Assembly: GCA_003021175.1 (NCBI GenBank)
Contig: PXQV01000001.1
Coordinates: 244,472-281,901 of the forward strand
Length of the DNA stretch: 37,430 nucleotides
From: Halobacteriales archaeon QH_7_66_36
GTDB taxonomy: Archaea > Halobacteriota > Halobacteria > Halobacteriales > Haloarculaceae
Direction: 5' to 3'
Position numbers and translations under genes: made by a program
The notes under the pieces: model-generated
The model's database searches: none
What the model was told of the DNA's origin: nothing
The model's input: only the letters and a program-made list of their open reading frames with translations
Shown here: positions 15,085-21,909 of the stretch, piece by piece
Layout of the letters: each line of letters opens with the position of its first letter
Numbering within the stretch: position 1 is the stretch's first letter

Positions 15085-15460
15085 GCTGGCGCGTCGAGAC
15101 CTTCGAGGCTGACGACAATCACGGACAACGGCGAGACGTTCGAGCTCGCGGAGAAGACCAGCACGCCCCTGCACGTGCCCGCACGACCGCGAGCGCGAGA
15201 GCTGTGCGTTCGTCGCTCGCGACAAGGCGAGCAAGTGCCCGTCGACTCGGTCCCCGCACCGAATCCGGACGGGGAGCGTCGGCTGGCAACTCGACATCGG
15301 TCTCCCGCCGTGGGTAGTTGCCGAGCGAGTCGACGCGACGATCAAGGTGATCGAAGAGCACTACGACAAGGTGTCGCCGCGTGAGCGCATGGAGCGCCGG
15401 CGGCGGCCGTTTGTCGCCCAGATGGACATCGAAGAAGACGACAACCATGACGAGAACTAA
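15081..15460 (+). pseudogene. Island gene broken by two frame shifts
   Basis: From ATG at 15081 the first frame reads MSWRVETFEADD. At about 15117 the sense moves by one base to ITDNGETFELAEKTSTPLHV, and at about 15175 again to CPHDRERESCAFVARDKASKC...SVGWQLDIGLPPWVVAERVD, ending at TAA 15460. Each step changes the frame in the same direction. The joined product would be about 125 residues, with three Cys and one His near the middle that could bind zinc. The unshifted frame instead gives an Arg-rich chance product. This is the last gene before the right att site. Confidence 0.55.
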
Positions 15461-15497
15461 TCCAGCGTCCCGTGGAACCGCGGGACGGAACGGCGAA

Positions 15498-15530
15498 CCG
15501 GGCACTCAATTCCGTGCCCGGCCGGTGCAT
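15498..15530 (+). repeat. Right attachment site (attR): T-arm-like hairpin plus tRNA-Gly 3' end
   Basis: Bases 15517-15530 (CCCGGCCGGTGCAT) repeat the tRNA-Gly 3' end exactly. The similarity extends left: CCGGGCAC (15498-15505) and GTGCCCGG (15514-15521) form a perfect 8-bp stem around loop TCAATTCC. This is the tRNA T-arm (CCGGG...CCCGG with TTCAATT) lengthened by three base pairs, CAC/GTG. Confidence 0.7.
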
Positions 15531-15533
15531 CTT

Positions 15534-16829
15534 CTAATCCCCCGGCGTCGGCCGAGGCGCGCGCTGGGCGTCGCTGTACATGAACAGGAAGAGGCCAGTT
15601 GCGCCGGTGATGAGCGCCGCCGCGATGGCGAAGGCGGTGGTCACGTCCGTCGCGTCCCAGATGACGCCGACCGTGACCGGCCCGATCACCTGCCCGACCT
15701 TCCACGCCACGGAGCGGAGCGACATCGATCCGGCGACGGCGTCGAACTGCTCGCCCTCCTCGACGAACAGCGCCATGCTGGCCGGGAGCCGAATCGAGTC
15801 CGCGACGCCACAGATCATGTACGCGCCGGCGAGCACGAAGAAGGCGGGCGGAAGCAGGAGCGCGCTCGCCGGCGCATCCCCCACGGCGGGCAGTCGAATC
15901 GTGACCCCGGGGAAGACGACCGCGGCCTGCTCGGCGAGCGGGATACACAGCGCACCGAGCGCGTACAGCAGTGCGCCGAGCGCGATGAACCGGTGTTTGC
16001 CGCCCAGTCGGTCGGTCAGGTCGCCGACGTACCCCTGCGTGAGCGCCTTCGTCAGCTTGCCGCCGGCGAGCAGACCGCCGACGACGAACGGGTTCATTCC
16101 GAACGCGGTGCGGGCGTAGATGGGGAGAAAGGTGATGACGGCCATCTTGCCGAAGGACAGGCCGAGTCGGAACGTGACGAGCGCGCGGATGCTCGACAGC
16201 GAGAGCAGCGAGCCGAGCGTCTCCAAACCCGTCGCTTCCTCGGGGTCGGCCTGTCCGCCGGGGTCGTCCCGGAGCACGAGGAGGACGAGCACGCCGGCCC
16301 CGAGCGTCACCAGCGCGAGCACGGCATAGGCGACGTAGAAGTCGTAGAGGGCAAGCAGCGCGCCGCCGACGAGGTCGCCGAACAGCGAGGAGAACGCCCC
16401 GACCTGATTGTACGTGCCGAGCCACAGGCCCTGCTCGCTCTCGCCGGCGATTTCGCCGATCACCGTCGACCCGGTGAGCCAGAGGACGCTCGCGCCGATA
16501 CCCTGAAAGATGCGCATCGCGATGACGCCCTCGACGTTCGACACCATCGCGTAGCCGACGAAGACGAGGGCGTTCAGGCCGAGCCCGGCGAGCAGCCACC
16601 GCTTCGCGTTGCCGGTGTCGATCATCCGACCGAGCGGGAGGACGATGAGCAGTTGGACAACGGCGAAGGCGGTCCCGAACAGGCCCTCGACAGTCGAGGT
16701 GGTGTTGAAGATGTCGGCGTACAGCGCCAGTGCGATGGCGACGGTGGAGTACGCCTGCGCGCGGGCGAACGCCGTCCCCGACATGGCGACGAACTCGGGG
16801 TCCTTGAGGACGCGGAGGGACGATGCCAC
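15534..16829 (-). CDS. MFS transporter
   Basis: This encodes a 431-residue major facilitator superfamily protein with about 12 hydrophobic helices. The first cytoplasmic loop carries the superfamily signature in the form LPLGRMIDTGNAKRWLL (about residues 64-80). The matching second-half loop is GYVGDLTDRLGGKHRFI near residue 270. A soluble linker (RDDPGGQADPEEATGLETLG) separates the two halves. The substrate is unknown; drug/metabolite proton antiport is the usual activity. It ends three bases beyond the right att site of the island, so it was the convergent neighbour of tRNA-Gly before the insertion. Confidence 0.88.
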   Translation of the reverse strand: MASSLRVLKDPEFVAMSGTAFARAQAYSTVAIALALYADIFNTTSTVEGLFGTAFAVVQLLIVLPLGRMIDTGNAKRWLLAGLGLNALVFVGYAMVSNVEGVIAMRIFQGIGASVLWLTGSTVIGEIAGESEQGLWLGTYNQVGAFSSLFGDLVGGALLALYDFYVAYAVLALVTLGAGVLVLLVLRDDPGGQADPEEATGLETLGSLLSLSSIRALVTFRLGLSFGKMAVITFLPIYARTAFGMNPFVVGGLLAGGKLTKALTQGYVGDLTDRLGGKHRFIALGALLYALGALCIPLAEQAAVVFPGVTIRLPAVGDAPASALLLPPAFFVLAGAYMICGVADSIRLPASMALFVEEGEQFDAVAGSMSLRSVAWKVGQVIGPVTVGVIWDATDVTTAFAIAAALITGATGLFLFMYSDAQRAPRPTPGD

Positions 16830-16901
16830 TACGCGGCCGGAATAACGGGCCCTACAAAAGTTGCACCGTCCGCGGCCGCCGTGCCGGTGTGTGACACCGA
16901 C

Positions 16902-17714
16902 TCACAGCTCGATGCGCTCGACGAGCGTGCCGTCGTCTTCGGTGTTGACGGCGACGATGCGGACCTGCTCTTCGAGCCCCGACGCGTGGAGCTTCGACGT
17001 GAGCAGTTCGTCGACCTGATACACGCCGGCGGCGGCGTTCATCTCGATTTCGACCAACACCGGCCGGTCGTCGCCGGGCGACAGCGAGACGCGCTGGATC
17101 GCCTGCGACGAGAGCGTGTCGATGCCGCGGCCGCCGCGCTCGTACGGGATGCGCGAGCGCCCCTGCTCCATGTCGAGCGCGTCGGCGACGCGGACGACGC
17201 CGGCTTCGAGCGTCAGCGGCGTCTCCTCGGTGTGGTGGCACAGGATGGCGTGGAGCGTCTCCCCCTTCACGCGGACGGCTTCCGGGGTGTCGTAAAACTC
17301 CGCGAGCAGTCGGTCGAGTACGTCCGCGGCCAGCGGGATGGAGTAGTACGGGTGGTCGTCGCGGTGGACGACGTGGCCGATGTCGTGGAGCGTCGCAGCC
17401 AGCGCGACGATGACGGGTTCGTCCGCCTCGTCGAGCCCCTGCTCGCGTGCGCCGTTGAACTCGACGCCGCCGCGTTTCAGCAGGTCGTACAGACACAGCG
17501 CCCGGTTGCGGACGATCTCGATGTGTTTCCGCCCGTGGTCGTTGTACTCCTTCCGTTGGACGGGGTTGACGTTCTGGGCCGCCAGATACGCGTCCACCTC
17601 CGGGTCGGACTCCAGCAGCGAGAGCACTGCATTGACCCGCTCGTCGGGGAAGGCGTTGGTCGCGTCGGGGTCGTACTCCCGCCCGCCGTCGCCGTCGGCT
17701 TCCGTATCGCTCAT
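16902..17714 (-). CDS. HD-domain metal-dependent phosphohydrolase
   Basis: This is a soluble 270-residue protein with an HD-superfamily core. KEYNDHGRKHIEIVRNRA supplies the first His, LAATLHDIGHVVHRDDH the HD pair (about residues 105-121), ILCHHTEE a further His, and VRVADALDM the last Asp. HD proteins of this arrangement hydrolyse nucleotides or phosphoesters with divalent metals; the substrate is unknown. The C-terminal 70 residues (VSLSPGDDRPVLVEIEMNAAAGVYQVDELL) form an additional domain. I start at ATG 17714 (MSDTEADGDGG); an upstream in-frame extension is Arg-rich and looks non-coding. It is divergent from tatA. Confidence 0.85.
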   Translation of the reverse strand: MSDTEADGDGGREYDPDATNAFPDERVNAVLSLLESDPEVDAYLAAQNVNPVQRKEYNDHGRKHIEIVRNRALCLYDLLKRGGVEFNGAREQGLDEADEPVIVALAATLHDIGHVVHRDDHPYYSIPLAADVLDRLLAEFYDTPEAVRVKGETLHAILCHHTEETPLTLEAGVVRVADALDMEQGRSRIPYERGGRGIDTLSSQAIQRVSLSPGDDRPVLVEIEMNAAAGVYQVDELLTSKLHASGLEEQVRIVAVNTEDDGTLVERIEL

Positions 17715-17788
17715 ACAGCATGGACCTCTCCGCCGGCGAAAAGGGTTCTGGCGAACGGAGCTGTGACGGGTGTACTGCGAGGAAAAAG

Positions 17789-17798
17789 CATATAATCG
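17789..17798 (+). promoter_or_regulatory. TATA box of tatA
   Basis: The sequence gcatataatc is centred about 30 nt before the tatA ATG, the usual spacing for a leaderless haloarchaeal message. Confidence 0.6.
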
Positions 17799-17822
17799 CA
17801 AGGTGGCACGTTTCACTCATAG

Positions 17823-18143
17823 ATGAACCCAATCGTTCCGGCCCAGTTCGGTATCCCCGGCGGTCCCGAACTCCTCGTCATCCTGCTCATCGCCGTACTG
17901 CTGTTCGGCGCGAACAAGATCCCGAAGCTCGCGCGGTCGACGGGCGAGGCGATGGGTGAGTTCCAGAAGGGACGCGAAGAGGTCGAACAGGAACTCCAGG
18001 AGATGCGCGAGGGCGGTGCCAGCGAAGAGGAAATCCAGCAGACCCGCGAGGAGTACGAGGCGGACGAGTCCGTCGACGTCGACTCCGACACGGAACTGAA
18101 GACAGAGGCCGAAGCCGAACCGGCCGCCGAAGAGACGAACTAG
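17823..18143 (+). CDS. tatA: Sec-independent (twin-arginine) translocase subunit TatA
   Basis: This is the pore-forming subunit of the Tat pathway, which exports folded proteins and is the dominant export route in haloarchaea. It has 106 residues: a short N-terminus, one membrane helix (GPELLVILLIAVLLFGANKIP, about 14-34), the conserved FG-x-x-K-IPKLAR hinge, an amphipathic helix (STGEAMGEFQKGREEV) and an acidic coiled tail. This matches the TatA family in order and length. The window contains Tat clients: the BMP lipoprotein (2723) and the halocyanin (21256). It appears to be a single gene with its own promoter. Confidence 0.93.
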   Translation: MNPIVPAQFGIPGGPELLVILLIAVLLFGANKIPKLARSTGEAMGEFQKGREEVEQELQEMREGGASEEEIQQTREEYEADESVDVDSDTELKTEAEAEPAAEETN

Positions 18144-18223
18144 CTCGGCCGTCCGTCTGTTTTACTGCGGGGAGCGGCGTCGCTCCACAACGATTTTGTC
18201 CGTCAGCGCGGAGTGTCTCGTGA

Positions 18224-18297
18224 GGGCGTGTGGCCTAGTGGACGAGGGCGAGGGGTTCCTAACCCCTCGACCGCGGGTTCGAATCCCGCCACGCTCG
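18224..18297 (+). tRNA. tRNA-Arg (anticodon CCT)
   Basis: The cloverleaf has acceptor GGGCGTG pairing with CACGCTC (one G-U), discriminator G, a D-arm GCCT/GGGC, anticodon stem AGGGG/CCCCT with loop TTCCTAA (anticodon CCT), and T-arm GCGGG-TTCGAAT-CCCGC. CCA is not encoded. The 3' end plus one base (18284-18298) is repeated at 18505-18519, so this gene has also served as an integration target. Confidence 0.95.
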
Positions 18298-18604
18298 TGC
18301 AGCGACGAGCGAACGCAGTGAGTGAGACGCGAATCGGAATGGTGGGATTCGAACCCTGCAAGTCGCAGTCCCGCAGGGAGCGAAGCGACCGAGCAGACCC
18401 GTCTTGCTCCGGTTCGAATCCCCCGTCTCCCGTCACGTCCGTTCCTCGCTTTGCTCGTCACTCACGGCCGTGACGACCTTCGTGAAGCCTACGGTTTCAC
18501 TCAGTCCCGCCACGCTCGTTTTCCGGCGAGCACCGCGAGCCAACGGGCCGGGCGGCAAAAGACACATGTTTGCGTGGTCGAACCGCCGGTGAGGCGTTCC
18601 CTGT
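18298..18604. other. Integration scar and tRNA fragments downstream of tRNA-Arg
   Basis: No gene is supportable. TCCCGCCACGCTCGT, the tRNA-Arg 3' end, recurs exactly at 18505-18519 (221 bp away). In between, T-arm-like sequences occur in both senses: GGGATTCGAACCC at 18344-18356 and GGTTCGAATCCCC at 18411-18423. Neither can be folded into a complete tRNA. I read this as the residue of one or more elements that integrated at tRNA 3' ends and were largely lost. Confidence 0.55.
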
Positions 18605-19228
18605 ATGACGGATTCTGACGACAGAGGTACGGAGGACCCGGTGACCAGCGCACTGGTCGACGGATCGACGTACGACCAGATCCGGGTACAACGAATATCG
18701 ACGTTCAAGTGGCCGGTTCGTCGGAAGCTGTTCCGACTCGGTGGGCTGTCGTCGGCCATGTCGGCACTCATCCTCTCGCTTGCGCTCCTCCCCTCGGGCG
18801 TGGTCGAGTTTCTCCCGACCGACCCGTACACCGCGCTGACTCGGACGGTGTTGGTCGCCGCCATCGGCGTCGCCGTGATGGCTATCTCGGGGGTGCTGCT
18901 CGCGATTGCCGAGGCGGCCCGCAAGCGACTCGAACCGATGGACGAGGCGCGGGCCGAGGCGATGCTCGCGTTCGAGGAGATGTGGTCACTCATCGGCTTC
19001 GTCATCGGCGGGGGCACGGCCGCAATCGCGGCGGGCTTCGTCATCGCGGCTCACGCCGGCGTCGATGTCCTCGACGGCGTGTATCGACTCATCGGCCCGA
19101 TGGCGTACACCTCCGTTCCGGCGCCGATCCCACCGTCGGCCGTCGCGGTCACCGCTCTCGCGGTCGGCACGACCTTTCTCGTCGTCAGCGCCGTGTTCCC
19201 CGACGACGGTCAGTGGACGGGTTCGTAG
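18605..19228 (+). CDS. Membrane protein of unknown function
   Basis: This encodes a 207-residue protein with a 45-residue soluble N-terminus (MTDSDDRGTEDPVTSALVDGSTYDQIR...) and four hydrophobic helices at about residues 48-68, 79-103, 127-152 and 178-199. A charged helix (AARKRLEPMDEARAEAMLAF) links the second and third. It matches no transporter or enzyme signature that I know. Its last 19 bases overlap the end of the convergent MBL gene. No clear TATA box was found upstream. Confidence 0.7.
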   Translation: MTDSDDRGTEDPVTSALVDGSTYDQIRVQRISTFKWPVRRKLFRLGGLSSAMSALILSLALLPSGVVEFLPTDPYTALTRTVLVAAIGVAVMAISGVLLAIAEAARKRLEPMDEARAEAMLAFEEMWSLIGFVIGGGTAAIAAGFVIAAHAGVDVLDGVYRLIGPMAYTSVPAPIPPSAVAVTALAVGTTFLVVSAVFPDDGQWTGS

Positions 19229-20238
19229 CCGTCGCGGAGTCGGTCGATCACGGTCGGGAACAGCGCGTCTAAGTCGGCGTCCGGCTGGACCAGCTCGTAC
19301 TCGCGGCCCGTGCGTTCGACGACGCCCGCGTCGTGGAGATGGTCGAGATGTGCGAACGCCTCGCCGGGACCGTGCAGGATGTGGATGTTCCGGAGGTCGC
19401 CGAACAGCGCCTCAGACACCGCCCACGGAGTCGCAGGTCCGTCGGCGAGCGCGTCGACAACGCGGGCCGTTCGCTCGCGGTGGTGGTCGATGATGTCGGC
19501 CGCCCGTCCCGGCGGGTCGACGATGGCACCCCGGTGGCCGGGCCACGCGCGGGTGTAGCCGCGGTCGACGATGTCCGCCAGCGTGGCGAGATACTTCGCC
19601 AGCGGCGCGTCGACGCGCACGTCGGCCCCGCCGACGTTCGGTGTGTAGTAGGGGAGGAGTGCGTCGCCGGCGAACAGCTCCTCGCCGTCGGCCCCGTCGA
19701 ACGCGAAGCCGGTCAGTCCGGCGGTGTGGCCCGGTAGCCCGACTGCCTCCAGCGTCACGGAGCCGAGGTCGAACCGCTTCCCGGCCTCGAACGTCGTCAC
19801 CGTCGGATCGGGGTTGTCGTCGGTGTTGGCGCTCAGGAACGACAGCAGTTCCTCGCGCTCGGCCGGGGGCATCCCCCACTCGGTGATCTGTTCGCGGAAT
19901 GCGTCGCCGGGGCCTTGGGGGTCGACCCGGCCGGCGACGATGCCCGCGTCGGCCTCGTGGACGTACACCGGACAGTCGGCTTCGGCCTGTATCTTCCCCG
20001 CGAGGCCGGCGTGGTCGGGGTGCCAGTGGGTAAGAAGGATCTGGTCCACGTCGGCGAATTCGGCGTCCAACTCCGCGAGGCCGGCCCGCAGCTCGTCCAG
20101 CGTCCGCGAGCGACCGAGGCCCGTATCCACCAGCGTGAGGGTCGCGTCGGGTTCGGTGCCGAGCACGTAGCAGTTGTTCAGCCCCTCGAAGGCCGCGTTG
20201 CCGAGCTGGATCTGGTGGAGTGCGAAGGGGAGATTCAT
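19210..20238 (-). CDS. MBL-fold metallo-hydrolase with C-terminal winged-helix-like domain
   Basis: This is a soluble 342-residue metallo-beta-lactamase-fold hydrolase. The metal motif HxHxDH is HWHPDH (71-76). Further ligand positions are in GLPGHTAGL (about 183) and FAGDALLP, and a late His is in WPGHRGAIVDP. The C-terminal 90 residues (HHRERTARVVDALADGPATPWAVSEALFG...AHLDHLHDAGVVER) look like a winged helix, as in LACTB2/glyoxalase-II-like proteins. Such enzymes cleave thioesters or nucleic acids; the substrate is unknown. Its ATG overlaps the stop of the upstream ubiquitin-like gene (ATGA), so the two are co-translated. Confidence 0.88.
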   Translation of the reverse strand: MNLPFALHQIQLGNAAFEGLNNCYVLGTEPDATLTLVDTGLGRSRTLDELRAGLAELDAEFADVDQILLTHWHPDHAGLAGKIQAEADCPVYVHEADAGIVAGRVDPQGPGDAFREQITEWGMPPAEREELLSFLSANTDDNPDPTVTTFEAGKRFDLGSVTLEAVGLPGHTAGLTGFAFDGADGEELFAGDALLPYYTPNVGGADVRVDAPLAKYLATLADIVDRGYTRAWPGHRGAIVDPPGRAADIIDHHRERTARVVDALADGPATPWAVSEALFGDLRNIHILHGPGEAFAHLDHLHDAGVVERTGREYELVQPDADLDALFPTVIDRLRDGYEPVH

Positions 20239-20513
20239 CGGCCACCTGCGACGGAGGGCGCGAGTGTCAGCGTGTCGCCGTCGGAGAGTTCCGTCCCGTC
20301 CGCATCGCGAACCGGGTCGTCGGCGACGAGGACGTTGATATTCGACCGGAGTCGCCCCTCGCCGTCGAACAGCAGCGGTCCGAGGCCGTCGTGGTCGGCG
20401 TCTAATTGGTCGAGCAGCGCCCGGACCGTCGTTCCCACAGGTATCTCGCGTTCGATCCGCTTCTCGCCGACCGCCTCTCGGACGGTGGCGTGAAACTCGC
20501 AGGTGACGCGCAT
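20235..20513 (-). CDS. Ubiquitin-like SAMP/MoaD-family protein ending Gly-Gly-Arg
   Basis: This encodes a 92-residue beta-grasp protein (MRVTCEFHATVREAVGEKRIEREIPVGTTVRALLDQL...NINVLVADDPVRDADGTELSDGDTLTLAP). That is the MoaD/SAMP pattern, which in haloarchaea serves as sulfur carrier for molybdopterin and as protein modifier. The C-terminus is SVAGGR: the diglycine (90-91) is followed by one Arg instead of being terminal. Activation by an E1-like enzyme needs a free terminal Gly, so the Arg would have to be removed, or this member acts differently. I chose ATG 20513; an upstream in-frame extension is Arg-rich and lacks strand pattern. It is translationally coupled to the MBL hydrolase. Confidence 0.85.
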   Translation of the reverse strand: MRVTCEFHATVREAVGEKRIEREIPVGTTVRALLDQLDADHDGLGPLLFDGEGRLRSNINVLVADDPVRDADGTELSDGDTLTLAPSVAGGR

Positions 20514-20606
20514 ACGCGGCGTCAGAGTGGCGCGGGCAAGAGCGTTGTCACGGCGAGGAAGGCCACGAGTCACCGCCGACTCGCGTACCGGTGTATTCGG
20601 AGGGCC

Positions 20607-21212
20607 TCAGCCGACGGTCGTCGGGATGCCCTTCGTCTGCCGGTAGTCGCCGTCGAGTAGCGCGGTTATCTTCTCGACGAGCGCCGCGCGGTCCGCGTCG
20701 GTCCACGCCGCTGGCTCCGTCACCGGCACGACGAGGAACCCCCGGCCGCGGATGCCCGTCGCGTGGTGACTGGCGGCGTCGACATCGACCTTCCGGAGCA
20801 GCGAGGTGTGCTGTTCGAGCGCGTATCGGAGCGCTCGGTCACCGACCGGAAAGAGGATGTGGGCGTTGATGGCCCGGAGTTCGGCGTCGAGGAAGCGCTC
20901 CTGCTCGTCGTACGCCGCCTCCGGCGGTTCGCCGTCCGTGATCCCCGGATGCGCGTACGAGAGGAACGTGTTCGACAACTGCGGTTCGTCGCTGTACGCC
21001 TCGGCGGCGAAGCCAACTTCGGCCAGCACGGACTGGAGTCTGCGACCGGTTTTCGTCTCGGTAAACGGCACACCAGTCTTGACCCCACCGTGGCGGGCGG
21101 GACTGTCGCCGATGAAGTGAAAGTCCGCGTTGGCGTCGCCGTAGCCGTACGCCGCACCCCCATCGATACGCATGCCGAACGGGTTGTGCACCCTCTCGGT
21201 GACGTTCTCCAC
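20607..21212 (-). CDS. Uracil-DNA glycosylase family protein
   Basis: This encodes a 201-residue protein with the UDG fold pattern. Motif-1-like FIGDSPARHGGVKTGVPF (about 32-49) is followed by LQSVLAEVGF, SNTFLSYAHPG, and motif-2-like LFPVGDRALRYALE with SHHATGIRGRGFLVVPV. It lacks the cysteines of iron-sulfur family-4 enzymes. Predicted role: removal of uracil or related damage from DNA, but some such haloarchaeal proteins are uncharacterised, so the substrate is open. It lies near a photolyase-related gene, which may only reflect a loose DNA-repair neighbourhood. Confidence 0.8.
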   Translation of the reverse strand: MENVTERVHNPFGMRIDGGAAYGYGDANADFHFIGDSPARHGGVKTGVPFTETKTGRRLQSVLAEVGFAAEAYSDEPQLSNTFLSYAHPGITDGEPPEAAYDEQERFLDAELRAINAHILFPVGDRALRYALEQHTSLLRKVDVDAASHHATGIRGRGFLVVPVTEPAAWTDADRAALVEKITALLDGDYRQTKGIPTTVG

Positions 21213-21255
21213 GTCGGGACGGAGGGATGCCAGCGGGCAAAAAAGTCGCGTTCCG

Positions 21256-21771
21256 CTACTCGACGACGACGCCGCCCTTCATCCCGAGGGTGCGGTGGGG
21301 CGAGCAGTAGTAGAACGCGACGCCGCTCTCCTCGAACGTCTGCGTGAACGGCTCTCGCTGTTCCTGCGGGCTGCCGCTGGAGAGTTCGAAGTCGGAGTCG
21401 TCGGCCGAGACGACGTTGTGGCTCCCACCCTCGCCGGTCCACTCCCACGAGACGGTCGTCCCGGTCGATATCGTCACTGCCGGCGGCGCGTACGCGTAGT
21501 TGGCGCCGTTGCCCGGCGCGCCGACCTCGATCACGACTTCGTCCGCACCGGTCTCGTCGGCGAACGACCCGTCGAAGTTGCCCGTCTCGTCGTTGCTGTT
21601 GAGATAGTCGACGACCCGCTGTTCGGCCGCCGAGTAGTCGCCGCCGTTCGCGTCGCTCTCGCCGCTCTCGCCTCCGTCGCTACCGCTGCTACAGCCAGCG
21701 AGCGCCACGCTCGCGCCAGCTGTCGCCGCCGCTGCGAGGAACCGCCGTCTGCTCGTTTCGTCGGTGTTCAT
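21256..21771 (-). CDS. Halocyanin-like blue copper lipoprotein
   Basis: This is an exported electron carrier of 171 residues. The N-terminus has a Tat signal (SRRRFLAAAATAGAS) ending in lipobox ALAGC at about Cys26, then a Ser/Gly/Glu linker. The plastocyanin-type domain gives type-1 copper ligands: His in GGSHNVVS, then Cys, His and Met in YYCSPHRTLGMKG at the C-terminus. It would sit on the outer face of the cytoplasmic membrane and pass electrons to respiratory or other acceptors. It is a monocistronic-looking gene, divergent from the photolyase-related gene. Confidence 0.92.
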   Translation of the reverse strand: MNTDETSRRRFLAAAATAGASVALAGCSSGSDGGESGESDANGGDYSAAEQRVVDYLNSNDETGNFDGSFADETGADEVVIEVGAPGNGANYAYAPPAVTISTGTTVSWEWTGEGGSHNVVSADDSDFELSSGSPQEQREPFTQTFEESGVAFYYCSPHRTLGMKGGVVVE

Positions 21772-21909
21772 ACGGTCGATCCGAGGATCCGAGCGTGCAA
21801 AAGTCGTGTCTTCGAGACGGATACCTGCGACCGCCGTCAGCAGGTTACCGACCGTAATCCGGCTGTCACGTGCTCCACCTTCATACCGCTCGCGTCCCTG
21901 TCAACGCAC

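Larger units (their letters stand above)
11611..15530. mobile_element. Genomic island (provirus/plasmid remnant) in tRNA-Gly, no integrase visible
   Basis: The 3.9 kb segment is bounded by tRNA-Gly and by a 14-bp direct copy of its 3' end. Right after the right copy the chromosome resumes with the stop of the MFS gene, so before insertion tRNA-Gly and the MFS gene would have been direct convergent neighbours. Contents in order: a 113-aa gene, a SWIM-finger gene, a frameshifted gene, a 24-bp inverted repeat pair, a VapBC-type pair, a gene with an early stop, an operator-rich noncoding stretch, a small minus-strand gene, two overlapping small genes and a gene with two frame breaks. I see no integrase, replication gene or structural virion gene. 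It looks like an internally deleted, decaying element kept perhaps by the toxin-antitoxin pair. Confidence 0.75.

Noticed and set aside
11611-15530. CRISPR array or cas genes
   Set aside because: I looked for evenly spaced direct repeats across the island and the whole window and found none; the repeats present are inverted, dispersed or att-type.
15381-17795. 804-codon plus-strand frame over the MFS and HD genes
   Set aside because: It spans two unrelated minus-strand genes and has the composition of a reverse shadow of acidic genes.
18302-18440. A third tRNA gene suggested by T-arm consensus sequences
   Set aside because: Neither T-arm-like sequence can be joined to a paired acceptor, D-arm and anticodon arm on either strand; they are fragments.
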